Assembly: GCF_008042045.1 (NCBI RefSeq)
Contig: NZ_RDBP01000012.1
Span: forward strand, 3,143,146 to 3,205,464
DNA: 62,319 bases
Reading direction: 5' to 3'
Origin: Streptomyces sp. T39
GTDB lineage: Bacteria > Actinomycetota > Actinomycetes > Streptomycetales > Streptomycetaceae
The position numbers and the translations under genes were made by a program. Shown here piece by piece: positions 9,470-17,547 of this stretch. Below the pieces are notes generated by a model. That model saw only the letters and a list, made by a program, of their open reading frames with translations. It ran no database searches and was not told where the DNA came from. The first letter of the stretch is position 1, and the number at the start of each line of letters is the position of its first letter.

Positions 9470-9674
9470 GACCGTCCTTCCGGCTGTTTCTTGGTCTCAT
9501 CTCGCTGTCAAGGCCCTACAGGGTCTCAGACCACGACCCCAGCCAACCACGCGCGGTCCTACCGTGGACCCCTGCGTCATGGCGAGATGACATTCCGCTA
9601 AGACGCAACAGGATTCCGTTAAGGCCCGCATGGTGAGTACGGTCGGCGCATTTCGAACGCTTACGATCCTCTCC

Positions 9675-11723
9675 GTGTCCAAACTGACCGACCTGCCCAA
9701 ACGGATTCTGATCGGCCGGGCGCTGCGCAGCGACAGACTGGGCGAGACCCTTCTCCCCAAGCGCATCGCACTCCCCGTCTTCGCCTCCGACCCGCTCTCC
9801 TCCGTGGCGTACGCACCCGGCGAAGTACTGCTGGTCCTGTCCATCGCAGGTCTGTCGGCGTACCACTTCAGCCCCTGGATCGCCGGCGCGGTCGTCGTGC
9901 TGATGTTCACGGTCGTCGCCTCGTACCGACAGAACGTCCACGCCTACCCGAGCGGCGGCGGCGACTACGAGGTCGCCACCACCAACCTCGGCCCGAAGGC
10001 CGGCCTCACCGTCGCCAGCGCCCTGCTCGTCGACTACGTGCTGACCGTCGCCGTGTCGATCTCCTCCGGCGTCGAGAACCTCGGCTCGGCCGTTCCGTTC
10101 GTCGTCGAGCACAAGGTGCTCAGCGCCATCGTGATAATCGTGCTGCTGACGCTGATGAACCTGCGCGGCGTGAAGGAGTCCGGCAAGCTCTTCGCGATTC
10201 CGACGTACGTCTTCGTCTTCGGCGTCTTCGTCATGATCATCTGGGGCGCCTACCAGGGACTCGTCCTCGACGAGACCATGCGCGCCCCGACCGCCGACTA
10301 CGAGATCAAGCCGGAGCACGGCGGACTCGCCGGCTTCGCGCTCTTCTTCCTGCTGCTGCGCGCCTTCTCCTCCGGATGCGCCGCGCTCACCGGCGTCGAG
10401 GCCATCAGCAACGGCGTCCCCGCCTTCCGCAAGCCCAAGAGCCGCAACGCCGCCACCACCCTGCTGCTCATGGGCACCCTCGCCGTCACCATGTTCTGCG
10501 GCATCATCGGCCTCGCCATGGCCACCGACGTCAAGATGGCCGAGAACCCGGCGAAGGACCTGCTCGCCGACGGCGTGCCCGTCGGCTCCGACTACGTCCA
10601 GCACCCGGTGATCTCCCAGGTCGCGGCCGCCGTCTTCGGCGACGGAACCTTCTTCTTCGTCGTGCTCGCCGCCGCCACCGCCCTGGTGCTGTTCCTCGCC
10701 GCGAACACCGCCTACAACGGCTTCCCGCTCCTCGGCTCGATCCTCGCCCAGGACCGCTACCTGCCGCGCCAGCTGCACACCCGCGGCGACCGCCTCGCCT
10801 TCTCCAACGGCATCGTGCTCCTGTCCGGAGCCGCCGTCCTGCTGGTGTGGATCTACGGAGCCGACTCCACCAAGCTCATCCAGCTGTACATCGTCGGAGT
10901 CTTCGTCTCCTTCACCCTCAGCCAGACCGGCATGGTCCGGCACTGGAACCGGCACCTGCGGACCGAACGCGACAAGGCCAAGCGGCGCCACATGATCCGC
11001 TCCCGCGCGATCAACACCTTCGGCGCCTTCTTCACCGGCCTGGTCCTCGTCGTCGTGCTCGCCACGAAGTTCACCCACGGCGCCTGGGTCGCCCTGCTCG
11101 GCATGGTCATCTTCTTCGGCACCATGACCGCGATCCGCCGCCACTACGACCGCGTCGCCGAGGAGATCGCCGCCCCCGACGAGCCCAGCGACGACACCGT
11201 GCGCCCCTCCCGGGTCCACTCCATCGTCCTCGTCTCCAAGGTCCACCGGCCCACCCTGCGCGCCCTCTCGTACGCCCAGCTCATGCGCTCCGACAAGCTG
11301 GAGGCCGTCAGCATCAACGTCGACCCGGCGGAGACCAAGGCGCTGCGCGACGAATGGGAACGGCGCGGCATCAACGTGCCCCTGAAGATCCTCGACTCGC
11401 CCTACCGCGAGATCACCCGGCCGATCATCGACTACGTCAAGGGCCTGCGCCGCGAGAGCCCGCGCGACGCGGTCAGCGTGATCATCCCCGAGTACGTCGT
11501 CGGCCACTGGTACGAGCACCTCCTCCACAACCAGAGCGCGCTGCGCCTCAAGGGCAGGCTGCTCTTCACCGCCGGTGTGATGGTGACCTCCGTGCCCTAC
11601 CAGCTCGAATCCTCCGAGGCCGCGAGGAAGCGGGCCCGCAAGCGCGCCGACTGGAACGCGCCCGGTTCGGTGCGGCGCGGGCCGGTCGACCGCAGGCAGA
11701 AGGAGCCCAGCGGCAGGAGCTGA
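9675..11723 (+). CDS. KimA-like APC-superfamily permease, probable potassium importer
   Basis: A 682-residue protein with about 12 membrane segments and a cytosolic C-terminal domain of about 170 residues. The signature ASDPLSSVAYAPGEVLL matches the KimA (YdaO) group, whose members are proton-coupled potassium importers; the Asp and Tyr of this motif and the DY of LLVDYVLTVAVSISS occupy positions used for potassium binding in KimA. Neighbours support this: divergent TrkA subunits and KdpDE. The GTG at 9675 is chosen because VSKLTDLPKRILIG is the usual start; no ribosome site precedes it and a -10-like TACGAT ends 8 nt before, so translation may be leaderless. Many pipelines would call this an amino-acid permease. 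Confidence 0.8.
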   Translation: MSKLTDLPKRILIGRALRSDRLGETLLPKRIALPVFASDPLSSVAYAPGEVLLVLSIAGLSAYHFSPWIAGAVVVLMFTVVASYRQNVHAYPSGGGDYEVATTNLGPKAGLTVASALLVDYVLTVAVSISSGVENLGSAVPFVVEHKVLSAIVIIVLLTLMNLRGVKESGKLFAIPTYVFVFGVFVMIIWGAYQGLVLDETMRAPTADYEIKPEHGGLAGFALFFLLLRAFSSGCAALTGVEAISNGVPAFRKPKSRNAATTLLLMGTLAVTMFCGIIGLAMATDVKMAENPAKDLLADGVPVGSDYVQHPVISQVAAAVFGDGTFFFVVLAAATALVLFLAANTAYNGFPLLGSILAQDRYLPRQLHTRGDRLAFSNGIVLLSGAAVLLVWIYGADSTKLIQLYIVGVFVSFTLSQTGMVRHWNRHLRTERDKAKRRHMIRSRAINTFGAFFTGLVLVVVLATKFTHGAWVALLGMVIFFGTMTAIRRHYDRVAEEIAAPDEPSDDTVRPSRVHSIVLVSKVHRPTLRALSYAQLMRSDKLEAVSINVDPAETKALRDEWERRGINVPLKILDSPYREITRPIIDYVKGLRRESPRDAVSVIIPEYVVGHWYEHLLHNQSALRLKGRLLFTAGVMVTSVPYQLESSEAARKRARKRADWNAPGSVRRGPVDRRQKEPSGRS

Positions 11724-11909
11724 CGCGCGGTGGGGGCGGATGCGGGCCGGGAGCGGGCCGGGTCCGGTGGGCATCCGGTGGGCCGCTCACCTCGTCCGGT
11801 CGGAAGCGTGCCGGGGCGGACGTAGACTGGTGGGTCGTTGTCCGCGCGCGGATCGTCTCGGCGATCCCCACCGTCCGCGGCCGCCCCCGATCTCTGGAGT
11901 CACCCCGTC

Positions 11910-13244
11910 ATGCAGAACGCACCCGAGACGTCGCCGTCGCTGGTCGGGGAGGAGTACGAGGTCGAGGTCGGTCCCGTCGCCCACGGCGGCCACTGCATCG
12001 CCCGCACCGACGAGGGCCGCGTCCTGTTCGTCCGGCACACCCTGCCCGGCGAGAAGGTCGTCGCCCGCGTCACCGAGGGCGACGAGGACTCCCGCTTCCT
12101 GCGCGCCGATGCCGTCTCGATCATCGAGGCGTCCAAGGACCGCGTCGAGGCCCCCTGCCCGTTCTCCGGACCGGGCAGGTGCGGCGGCTGCGACTGGCAG
12201 CACGCCAAGCCCGGCGCGCAGCGCCGCTTCAAGGGCGAGGTCATCGCCGAGCAGCTCCAACGGCTCGCGGGTCTCACCCCCGAGGAGGCCGGCTGGGACG
12301 GCACCGTCATGCCGGCCGAGGGCGACAAGCTGCCGCCCGGCCAGGTCCCGCAGTGGCGCACCCGCGTCCAGTACGCCATCGACGAGGCCGGCCACGTCGG
12401 CCTGCGCCGGCACCGCTCCCACGAGGTCGAGCCCATCGAGCACTGCATGATCGCCGCGGAGGGCGTCAGCGAACTCGGCATCGAGGAGCGCCTGTGGGAG
12501 GGCATGGAGACCGTCGAGGCGATCGCCGCCTCCGGCTCCGGCGACCGCCAGGTCATCCTCACCCCGCGCCCCGGCGCCCGGCTGCCGCTCGTCGAACTCG
12601 ACAAGCCCGTCTCCGTTCTCCGCGTCGACGAGAAGGACGGCGGCGTCCACCGGGTGCACGGCCGCGCCTTCGTCCGCGAGCGTGCCGACGAGCGCACCCA
12701 CCGGGTGGGCAACGGCGGCTTCTGGCAGGTCCACCCCCAGGCCGCCGACACCCTGATGCGCGCCGTGATGCAGGGCCTGCTGCCCCGCAAGGGCGACATG
12801 GCCCTCGACCTCTACTGCGGCGTCGGCCTCTTCGCGGGCGCACTCGCCGACCGCGTCGGCGACAAGGGCGCCGTCCTCGGCATCGAGACCGGCAAGCGCG
12901 CGGTGGAGGACGCCCGCCACAACCTCCAGCAGTTCGACCGCGTCCGCATCGAGCACGGCAAGGTCGACGCGGTGCTGCCGCGTACCGGCATCGACAGCGT
13001 GGACCTCATCGTCCTCGACCCGCCCCGCGCGGGCGCCGGCAAGCAGACCGTCCGCCACCTGGCCTCCCTCGGGGCGCGTCGCATCGCCTACGTGGCGTGC
13101 GACCCGGCGGCGCTGGCGCGCGACATCGCGTACTTCGCGGAGTCGGGCTACAAGCCGCGCACGCTGCGGGCGTTCGACCTGTTCCCGATGACGCATCATG
13201 TGGAGTGCGTGGCGATTCTGGAGCCGGTCAAGAAGGACGCCTGA
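11910..13244 (+). CDS. TrmA/RlmD-type class I SAM-dependent RNA (uracil-5) methyltransferase
   Basis: A 444-residue enzyme methylating C5 of uridine in tRNA or rRNA. It has an N-terminal TRAM-like domain (YEVEVGPVAHGGHCIARTDEGRV in two parts), an iron-sulphur cysteine cluster in CPFSGPGRCGGCDW, the SAM-binding loop ALDLYCGVGLFAG, and catalytic motifs LDPPRAG and VACDPAALARD carrying the nucleophilic Cys. ATG 11910 follows GGAG at 11 nt; a -10-like TAGACT is at 11823-11828. Which RNA site is modified cannot be told. The gene marks the left border of the disturbed accessory region. Confidence 0.9.
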   Translation: MQNAPETSPSLVGEEYEVEVGPVAHGGHCIARTDEGRVLFVRHTLPGEKVVARVTEGDEDSRFLRADAVSIIEASKDRVEAPCPFSGPGRCGGCDWQHAKPGAQRRFKGEVIAEQLQRLAGLTPEEAGWDGTVMPAEGDKLPPGQVPQWRTRVQYAIDEAGHVGLRRHRSHEVEPIEHCMIAAEGVSELGIEERLWEGMETVEAIAASGSGDRQVILTPRPGARLPLVELDKPVSVLRVDEKDGGVHRVHGRAFVRERADERTHRVGNGGFWQVHPQAADTLMRAVMQGLLPRKGDMALDLYCGVGLFAGALADRVGDKGAVLGIETGKRAVEDARHNLQQFDRVRIEHGKVDAVLPRTGIDSVDLIVLDPPRAGAGKQTVRHLASLGARRIAYVACDPAALARDIAYFAESGYKPRTLRAFDLFPMTHHVECVAILEPVKKDA

Positions 13245-13299
13245 CCTGCTGTTTTGTGCGTGCGCATTATGTGCGGTGTGGGCGTTGCGGGCGATATCC

Positions 13300-13337
13300 T
13301 GACGCTGAAATGACGCTCGTGACGCTCATTTGACGCT
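13300..13337. repeat. Four direct repeats of TGACGCT
   Basis: TGACGCT occurs at 13300, 13311, 13320 and 13331, spaced 11, 9 and 11 bp, close to one helical turn, immediately downstream of the methyltransferase. The array looks like a multi-site regulator target or small iteron set. No candidate binding protein is obvious. Confidence 0.7.
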
Positions 13338-13640
13338 CGTTCTGATGGGGTGTCAGGCGGGCTGGCGTGCTGCTCAGGCCGCTTGTGGCGGCCAAGATTG
13401 CGTGGAGTTCTCTCGGGAAAAGGGCCACGAGTCGTCCTGGCGTTGGGATGAAGAGATCCCCTTGAAGCCATCGCCCCAGGGTGCTCACCTACGGAGGCCG
13501 CGCAGCGTGCGCACCCCTCCCCGGCTACGTCGGGTTTCGCAGCCGCGACTGGCGCGGGCGCCGACCACGTCCAGGATAAACCGGCTTGAGCCGCACTGAG
13601 TACAGAGCCCGTGTGTCTCCCCCCGTCGCACCGGCTCATC

Positions 13641-13673
13641 CGGCTCCACCAGGCCCACCGCCTGGTGGAGCCG
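13641..13673 (-). terminator. Hairpin after the 13681-13893 membrane gene
   Basis: A perfect 14-bp stem (13641-13654 with 13660-13673) and loop CCACC lie 8 bp beyond the stop codon. Confidence 0.75.
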
Positions 13674-13680
13674 TCGCCCA

Positions 13681-13893
13681 TCAGGCCGGAGCGAGGTAGG
13701 CCAGGACCTTCATCCCGAGCGCCGAGGCGGAGATGAACAGCGTGATCCCACTCGCAACGGTCAGGCAGCCGCTGAGGCCAAGGCCGACCAGAACGAAGCT
13801 GACGACCAGCGCGATGATGACGGCGAGCAGAAAGACGATGACCGTGCCGAGGATCCGGCCGGACTGCGGGGTCGCGCTGGAAGACGTACTCAT
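13681..13893 (-). CDS. Small two-helix membrane protein
   Basis: A 70-residue protein of unknown function. A Ser/Thr-rich N-terminus (MSTSSSATPQSGR) is followed by two hydrophobic segments, ILGTVIVFLLAVIIALVVSF and a second around CLTVASGITLFISAS. The ATG has a strong GGGAGGGG ribosome site, and a terminator follows, so the gene looks expressed. It resembles no family I recognise. It lies beside another two-helix membrane gene and a sigma-like gene on the same strand. Confidence 0.65.
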   Translation of the reverse strand: MSTSSSATPQSGRILGTVIVFLLAVIIALVVSFVLVGLGLSGCLTVASGITLFISASALGMKVLAYLAPA

Positions 13894-14264
13894 GGGCCCC
13901 TCCCAAGGGACAGAGGGGGTGCCGGACCTGAGCCTGTGAAGGCAGCTCGCAGTCCGACACCACCAGGACAGGTGTCGAAAGCGAGCTACTGCCGGCACAG
14001 AAGCTCGAAGCGGCTGCCCTGTTGTACGTCGTCGCTCCGCAGGAACATCTGCGGCTGCCGACCAACCATCCCAGGTCGCGAAGCCGTTACCTCATCCACG
14101 CATGGGCCGGAGAGGAACGACACACAGCATACGCGGGGGTTCTGACAGGCTCGAATCGATTTCGGCCTACGGGTATGCCACCGCCCCAGGTACGGCAGGG
14201 CGAGGAGATTCGGACGAGGCGCCGAGCGCGAACCGGCGCCTCCTCGCTAGACGGTGACCACCGG
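13894..14264. other. Intergenic stretch without recognisable gene
   Basis: About 370 bp with mixed GC. Frames on both strands lack ribosome sites and plausible codon use. No repeat or hairpin stands out. Confidence 0.4.
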
Positions 14265-14441
14265 TCAGCGGGGCGGGGCCGATCCGCTCCCGCCGGAGCC
14301 CATCAGCAGGTACAGCAGCGTCACCACCCCCGCTCCGGTGAGCAGGGCCACGCCCACGTCCGGGTGAAGGTAGGCGACGTACGCCGTGACCGCACCGGCC
14401 ATCATCAGAACCACGGCACGGAGATCGAGCGGGCCGCCCAT
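14265..14441 (-). CDS. Small membrane protein downstream of the sigma-like gene
   Basis: A 58-residue protein, too small for many gene callers. After MGGPLDLR come two hydrophobic segments (VVLMMAGAVTAYVAYL and VGVALLTGAGVVTLLYLLMG) and a Gly/Ser tail. Its ATG overlaps the stop of the sigma-like gene (TGATG), so it depends on translation of that gene. The pairing suggests a membrane partner, perhaps an anchor or anti-sigma-like element, but nothing in the sequence proves that. Confidence 0.65.
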   Translation of the reverse strand: MGGPLDLRAVVLMMAGAVTAYVAYLHPDVGVALLTGAGVVTLLYLLMGSGGSGSAPPR

Positions 14442-15187
14442 CACTTGGCCACCGCCGAACTGACCGAGGGGACCATGATGACGCCGGCAGCGGCGAGCTC
14501 CTGGGCCCGGCGCCGGACACGGCCGAGGCGGCGCTCCACCGCCTTGCGTGTGGTGCCGAGCCGCTGCGCGATCTGTTCCTGCGTGGCACCGGAGGTCAGC
14601 ATCAACATGCAGACAGCCCGTTCCTCCCACGAGGCGTCGGCCAGGATCGTGTCGACCGTGTCGCGGAACAGCATCTGCGCCGCGGGTTCCGGGTCGAGGC
14701 TGACCTTGGGGAACCCTCCGATGACGTCGGGGTGGAGGACTTCCGCAAGGCGGCGGCGGTACGGGCCGGCCCACTCCCGGTACGCGTCACGGAAGCAGCC
14801 GAGGCACAGGCCGATGAAGAAGGTGCGGATGGACGCGCCTCTCTCCGGGTTCCAGCGTCCCTGGGAGAGCAGACGCATGAACAAGGGAACGGCCTTCCCC
14901 AAGCAGAGCCCGGCGATGTCGACGCGGACCTCATCGCGCCGCATCATCTCCTCCACTTCCGTGTACGGGGCGAAGAAGTAGATGTCGCTCTCACGGCAGC
15001 GGGCGATGATCTCACCCTCCCCCATCCACTTCCGCAGGACGCGCCACCCGTACAGCCAAAGGTCTTCCCGGAGAAGCTCGAACCGCGGACCGGTAAACCC
15101 GTCGGTCATCAGCTGCTCGTGCAACTCGCTGTCGGCGGCCCGCTGCTCGGGGTTCCCCCGGTGCGCCTCGGGGTAGCCGGCGGACGA
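14441..15187 (-). pseudogene. Sigma-70-like factor, 5' end broken at about 15,180
   Basis: The visible protein has a region-2-like segment (NPERGASIRTFFIGLCLGCF, AYREWAGPY) and a C-terminal helix-turn-helix (GATQEQIAQRLGTTRKAVER), as in atypical Streptomyces sigma-70 relatives. Good coding sequence continues upstream past ATG 15109 and a TTG at 15124 (reading GYPEAHRGNPEQRAADSEL) to about 15,180 without a start, then meets a stop where toxin-derived sequence begins. The native start is thus missing; a shortened protein from ATG 15109 (about 222 residues) is possible. The DNA-binding part is intact. Confidence 0.65.
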
Positions 15188-15659
15188 CTACCTGGAGCCC
15201 GGCGCCGCCGAACTCACCGCCGCCTCCAAGCGGGCCTCCGACGGCATCACCAAGCGGGCCGTCGCCAAGCACACAACCCAGCAGACCGACTTCGGAACCG
15301 CAGCATGTGAGCGATACGACTACCTGATGGCGCCCAGCTCGCCACCTACCAAGAACCTCGTCGATGTCACCATCGACACCGACGGCAACGCCGGCACAGC
15401 CGTGGCCACGGTCACCGCCACCGACGGCCACCCGTTCTGGGTCCCCGAACTCGGAGAATGGCTCGACGCCGAAGACCTGCAGCAAGGCCAGTGGCTCCGC
15501 ACCAGCGCAGGCACTTTCGTCCAGATCACGGCAGTCCACCACCGGACGACTCCGGACGCCCGGGTTCACAACCTCACCGTCAGTGACCTGCACACGTACT
15601 ATGTGCTGGCGGGCTCCGCACCGGTACTCGTACATAAATGCGGGTCCGCGTGGTGGTAA
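15177..15659 (+). pseudogene. Polymorphic-toxin HINT domain fragment
   Basis: The second half of a pretoxin HINT (intein-like autoprocessing) domain is clear: VTATDGHPFWVPE, W-L-DAEDLQQGQWL, RVHNLTVSDLHTYYVLAG and terminal PVLVHKCG, where such proteins cleave before the toxin. The first half with the nucleophilic Cys is absent; instead about 45 residues of unrelated-looking sequence (EPGAAELTAASKRASDG) begin right after a TAG at 15174. An apparent one-base insertion in the GGG at 15642-15644 throws the frame off just after the HINT end, giving a stop at 15657. There is no start codon with a ribosome site, so this is a relic of a longer secreted toxin. Confidence 0.75.
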
Positions 15660-16038
15660 CGAAAGCACTTACTCTATCTCGCATAATGCGAGTGGAAGTG
15701 ACGTGATTGCCGACCTCGATAGTGACGGCATTCTGACCATGATGATGCACAACTATCCCGACAATGGTTCACCGCTGCAGGGTAAGGCGATGTTCGACGA
15801 AGTTATGGGCCACTTCGGGGACCGAGTTCAGGGTGTCCAGGGGATCTGGATCTACGGAGATAACCTTGGAGGCTTCAATGAAGCCGTCCGTGGTGGTGCA
15901 AGCCTCGTGTCGGCAGCCAAGGGAACCTGGACTGGAAGGCAGGCAGCCAGATATGGCTTCACTCGTGCGAGGATCGATGAAGCAGTTCCGAGGCTCGACG
16001 GGGACTTCCAGCAAGTCCTTGCCACATTCCGAAGATGA
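15643..16038 (+). pseudogene. Toxin C-terminal tip separated from its HINT domain by a frameshift
   Basis: Reading one frame over from the HINT fragment gives about 130 continuous residues (GPRGGNESTYSISHN onward) ending at TGA 16036-16038. Restoring one base in the GGG at 15642-15644 fuses VLVHKCG directly to GPRGGNESTY, the usual HINT-toxin junction. Features are a DSDGILTMMMHNYPDNG segment, IWIYGDNLGGFNEAV and a basic TWTGRQAARYGFTRARID end. I do not recognise the toxin family. AT-richer codons than the host suggest transfer. The stop overlaps the next gene's start, as expected for a toxin-immunity pair. Confidence 0.7.
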
Positions 16039-16295
16039 GGGAACTGGTGGACGAGGAAATTGAACGATTGGCGCGCTTGGCCGTCGAGTACCACGGAATT
16101 GGGTGCAGCATCGCAGAGATCGCTGATCTCCTAATCGACAAGCATCCAAACTTGAGGTTGGCGCCGTTCCGGCTGGCCCAAGTGCTTCGATCGGCCTTCG
16201 GTCTTTCGGTTCATGACCTGCAATACGTCACGGCATGGGTGCAAGGTGAGATTTCACTGGAGACATTGGAGGAGCGTCTTCAGGTGACTCGGTAA
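16035..16295 (+). CDS. Putative cognate immunity protein
   Basis: An 86-residue, mostly helical, mildly acidic protein (MRELVDEEIERLARLAVEYH) with no signal peptide or membrane segment. Its ATG overlaps the toxin-tip stop by four bases (ATGA), the classic coupling of polymorphic toxin and immunity genes. Codon use is AT-rich like the toxin. No family is recognised; the role is inferred from position alone. With the toxin gene broken, it may survive as an orphan immunity gene against rival strains. A very strong terminator follows. Confidence 0.6.
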   Translation: MRELVDEEIERLARLAVEYHGIGCSIAEIADLLIDKHPNLRLAPFRLAQVLRSAFGLSVHDLQYVTAWVQGEISLETLEERLQVTR

Positions 16296-16329
16296 GTCAG
16301 CCTCAGTCCGTAACATGCTGTGGACATTT

Positions 16330-16369
16330 CGAGAGGCCCCACCGAATGGATATTCGGTGGGGCCTCTCG
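16330..16369. terminator. Long perfect hairpin, bidirectional
   Basis: A perfect 18-bp stem (16330-16347 with 16352-16369) and loop GGAT separate the immunity-like gene from the integrase remnant on the other strand. Confidence 0.85.
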
Positions 16370-16398
16370 GGCGTTTGACGGCAACGCCGACGGCAACG

Positions 16399-16735
16399 TC
16401 AGCGGACGCCTGCCGCGGCGGGTGGGTCGTCCGGGTTGTCGTTGACAGGGTCGAGGGCGCCATTCAGAGTGTCGATGGCTTGGCGTTGGAGGCGGAGCCT
16501 TACGGGGGCATAGACGCCAGCGGTGACGCCGATGTGTGCGTGTCCCAACAGCTCCTTGATCACAACGAGGTCCACGCCTTGCTCCAGGAGTAGCGTCGCG
16601 GTCGAGTGGCGTAGGTCGTGGAAGCGGATGCGGCGGGGCTGTAAATCGTTCGGTGTGTCTGCATCATCTCGGTCGTGCGGGCGGACTACCGGCAGAGGGG
16701 TGCGGGCCCGCCGCTGCGGTGGCGTCCAGGCTGGT
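16399..16735 (-). pseudogene. Tyrosine recombinase (integrase) C-terminal remnant
   Basis: Only the last 110 or so residues remain. Catalytic-core motifs are clear: RRIRFHDLRHSTATLLLEQG (HxxR box), IKELLGHAHIGVTAGVY with the active-site His and the Tyr nucleophile, then a short Pro/Asp tail. Homology fades upstream of about 16,730, where a gene on the other strand begins. This resembles integrases of actinomycete integrative elements and marks the region as former mobile DNA. It cannot recombine alone. Confidence 0.85.
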
Positions 16736-16770
16736 GAGCGAGTGTGGTGTGACCGTAACGAGGAGTTGGT

Positions 16771-17235
16771 GTGGCGAACCTGACGCGGCGTGTGCGATTC
16801 GGGGCCGAGGTGGGCTATCACAGCTTCTGCCTCCAGGAGTCGGACGATGCCGCCCTGCCGGTGCCCTATCCGGACGACTCCGTCTTCGGGCAGTTCCTCA
16901 CGCTGTTCCCCGGTCGGATCGACATCTTCAGCGCCGGCCATACCCACACCGCCGCGGTGACCGTCGACGTGTGGGACGGCCGGCCGCCGGATGAGGGTCG
17001 CGGAAAGTGGGACGAGTACGCAGAGGGCGAGTACGTCTCCACGAGTGGCATCGTGGCCGTCTGGTCGATGAGCCTCGGGCGGACCGAGCAGGACATCCCG
17101 CTGTCTGACGGGGCGGGCCGCTGGCACGTGCAGGTGCACTCGGCCGGCCGGTCGGAGGCCGAGCGCCTATCTGCCGAGACGGGCTCCGCAGACGGCGTGG
17201 AGCGCTATCTTGTCCGTTTCTGGCCTGCGGAGTAG
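16771..17235 (+). CDS. Hypothetical protein, possibly ComJ/Nin-like nuclease inhibitor
   Basis: A 154-residue soluble protein starting at GTG 16771 with GAGGAG ahead. The N-terminal VRFGAEVGYHSFCLQES loosely recalls the SYHQF opening of ComJ (Nin), inhibitor of the NucA nuclease; the end has GRWHVQVHSAGRSEAE and ERYLVRFWP, a pattern common in small beta-rich immunity-like proteins. The similarity is weak and by eye. What makes it worth noting is the converging neighbour, a NucA/NucB nuclease tail 70 bp downstream. It could be an orphan immunity gene; alternatively it is an unrelated hypothetical. Confidence 0.5.
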   Translation: MANLTRRVRFGAEVGYHSFCLQESDDAALPVPYPDDSVFGQFLTLFPGRIDIFSAGHTHTAAVTVDVWDGRPPDEGRGKWDEYAEGEYVSTSGIVAVWSMSLGRTEQDIPLSDGAGRWHVQVHSAGRSEAERLSAETGSADGVERYLVRFWPAE

Positions 17236-17304
17236 CAGGGCGCCGTGCACACGGTGGTGGGGGCGCGACCCGCCGCCGTTCGGGCGTCACGCCCCCTGCC
17301 GTGG

Positions 17305-17547
17305 CTAAGAGTCGATCTGCACCATGAAGCCGTCATCGAGGCCGTCGACGAGACGGTTCCTCGCGTAGAAGCCGAGGAGCAGACCGCCGGCCGCACCGTT
17401 GTCGGCCTTGGCCACCGGGAGGACCGAGAAATTGAACGGCTTGGCTTCCGAATCGTGATCTGCCTGCGCGGCACCCTCGTACATGGTGGCGAAGGGATAC
17501 TCGTCGCACTCGCGCGTGCCGGTCTGCCAGTTGGCGGAGGATTTGGT
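17305..17547 (-). pseudogene. NucA/NucB-family deoxyribonuclease C-terminal remnant
   Basis: About 80 residues ending at TAG 17305-17307 show the family's active-site block TRECDEYPFATMYEGA, then NGAAGGLLLGFYARNRLVDG and MVQID at the end. The invariant CDEYPFA with its acidic pair fits sporulation and DNA-entry nucleases and many polymorphic-toxin tips. A TGA at 17548-17550 and loss of homology cut off the upstream part, so it is a broken gene or displaced toxin tip. It converges on the possible ComJ-like gene. Confidence 0.7.

Larger units (their letters stand above)
13245..13680. other. Left edge of accessory region, no convincing gene
   Basis: The GC content falls here relative to the flanking chromosome. 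A weak minus-strand frame (13267-13488) opens at GTG without a ribosome site and resembles nothing I know. The stretch carries the TGACGCT repeats listed separately and a terminator serving the gene to its right. Confidence 0.4.

Noticed and set aside
8133..9500. A 455-residue minus-strand frame spanning both trkA genes as one fused protein
   Set aside because: Only the C-terminal 222 residues are TrkA; the upstream part is a shadow of the other trkA gene in a different frame, and the TGATG junction fits two genes.
9470..9674. c-di-AMP (ydaO-type) riboswitch ahead of the KimA-like gene
   Set aside because: KimA genes elsewhere carry one, but I see none of its conserved blocks here, and the start looks leaderless.
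14022..14981. A 319-residue plus-strand gene opposite the sigma-like gene
   Set aside because: Composition is Arg/Ser-rich as for an antisense shadow, with no ribosome site; the minus-strand gene has clear motifs.
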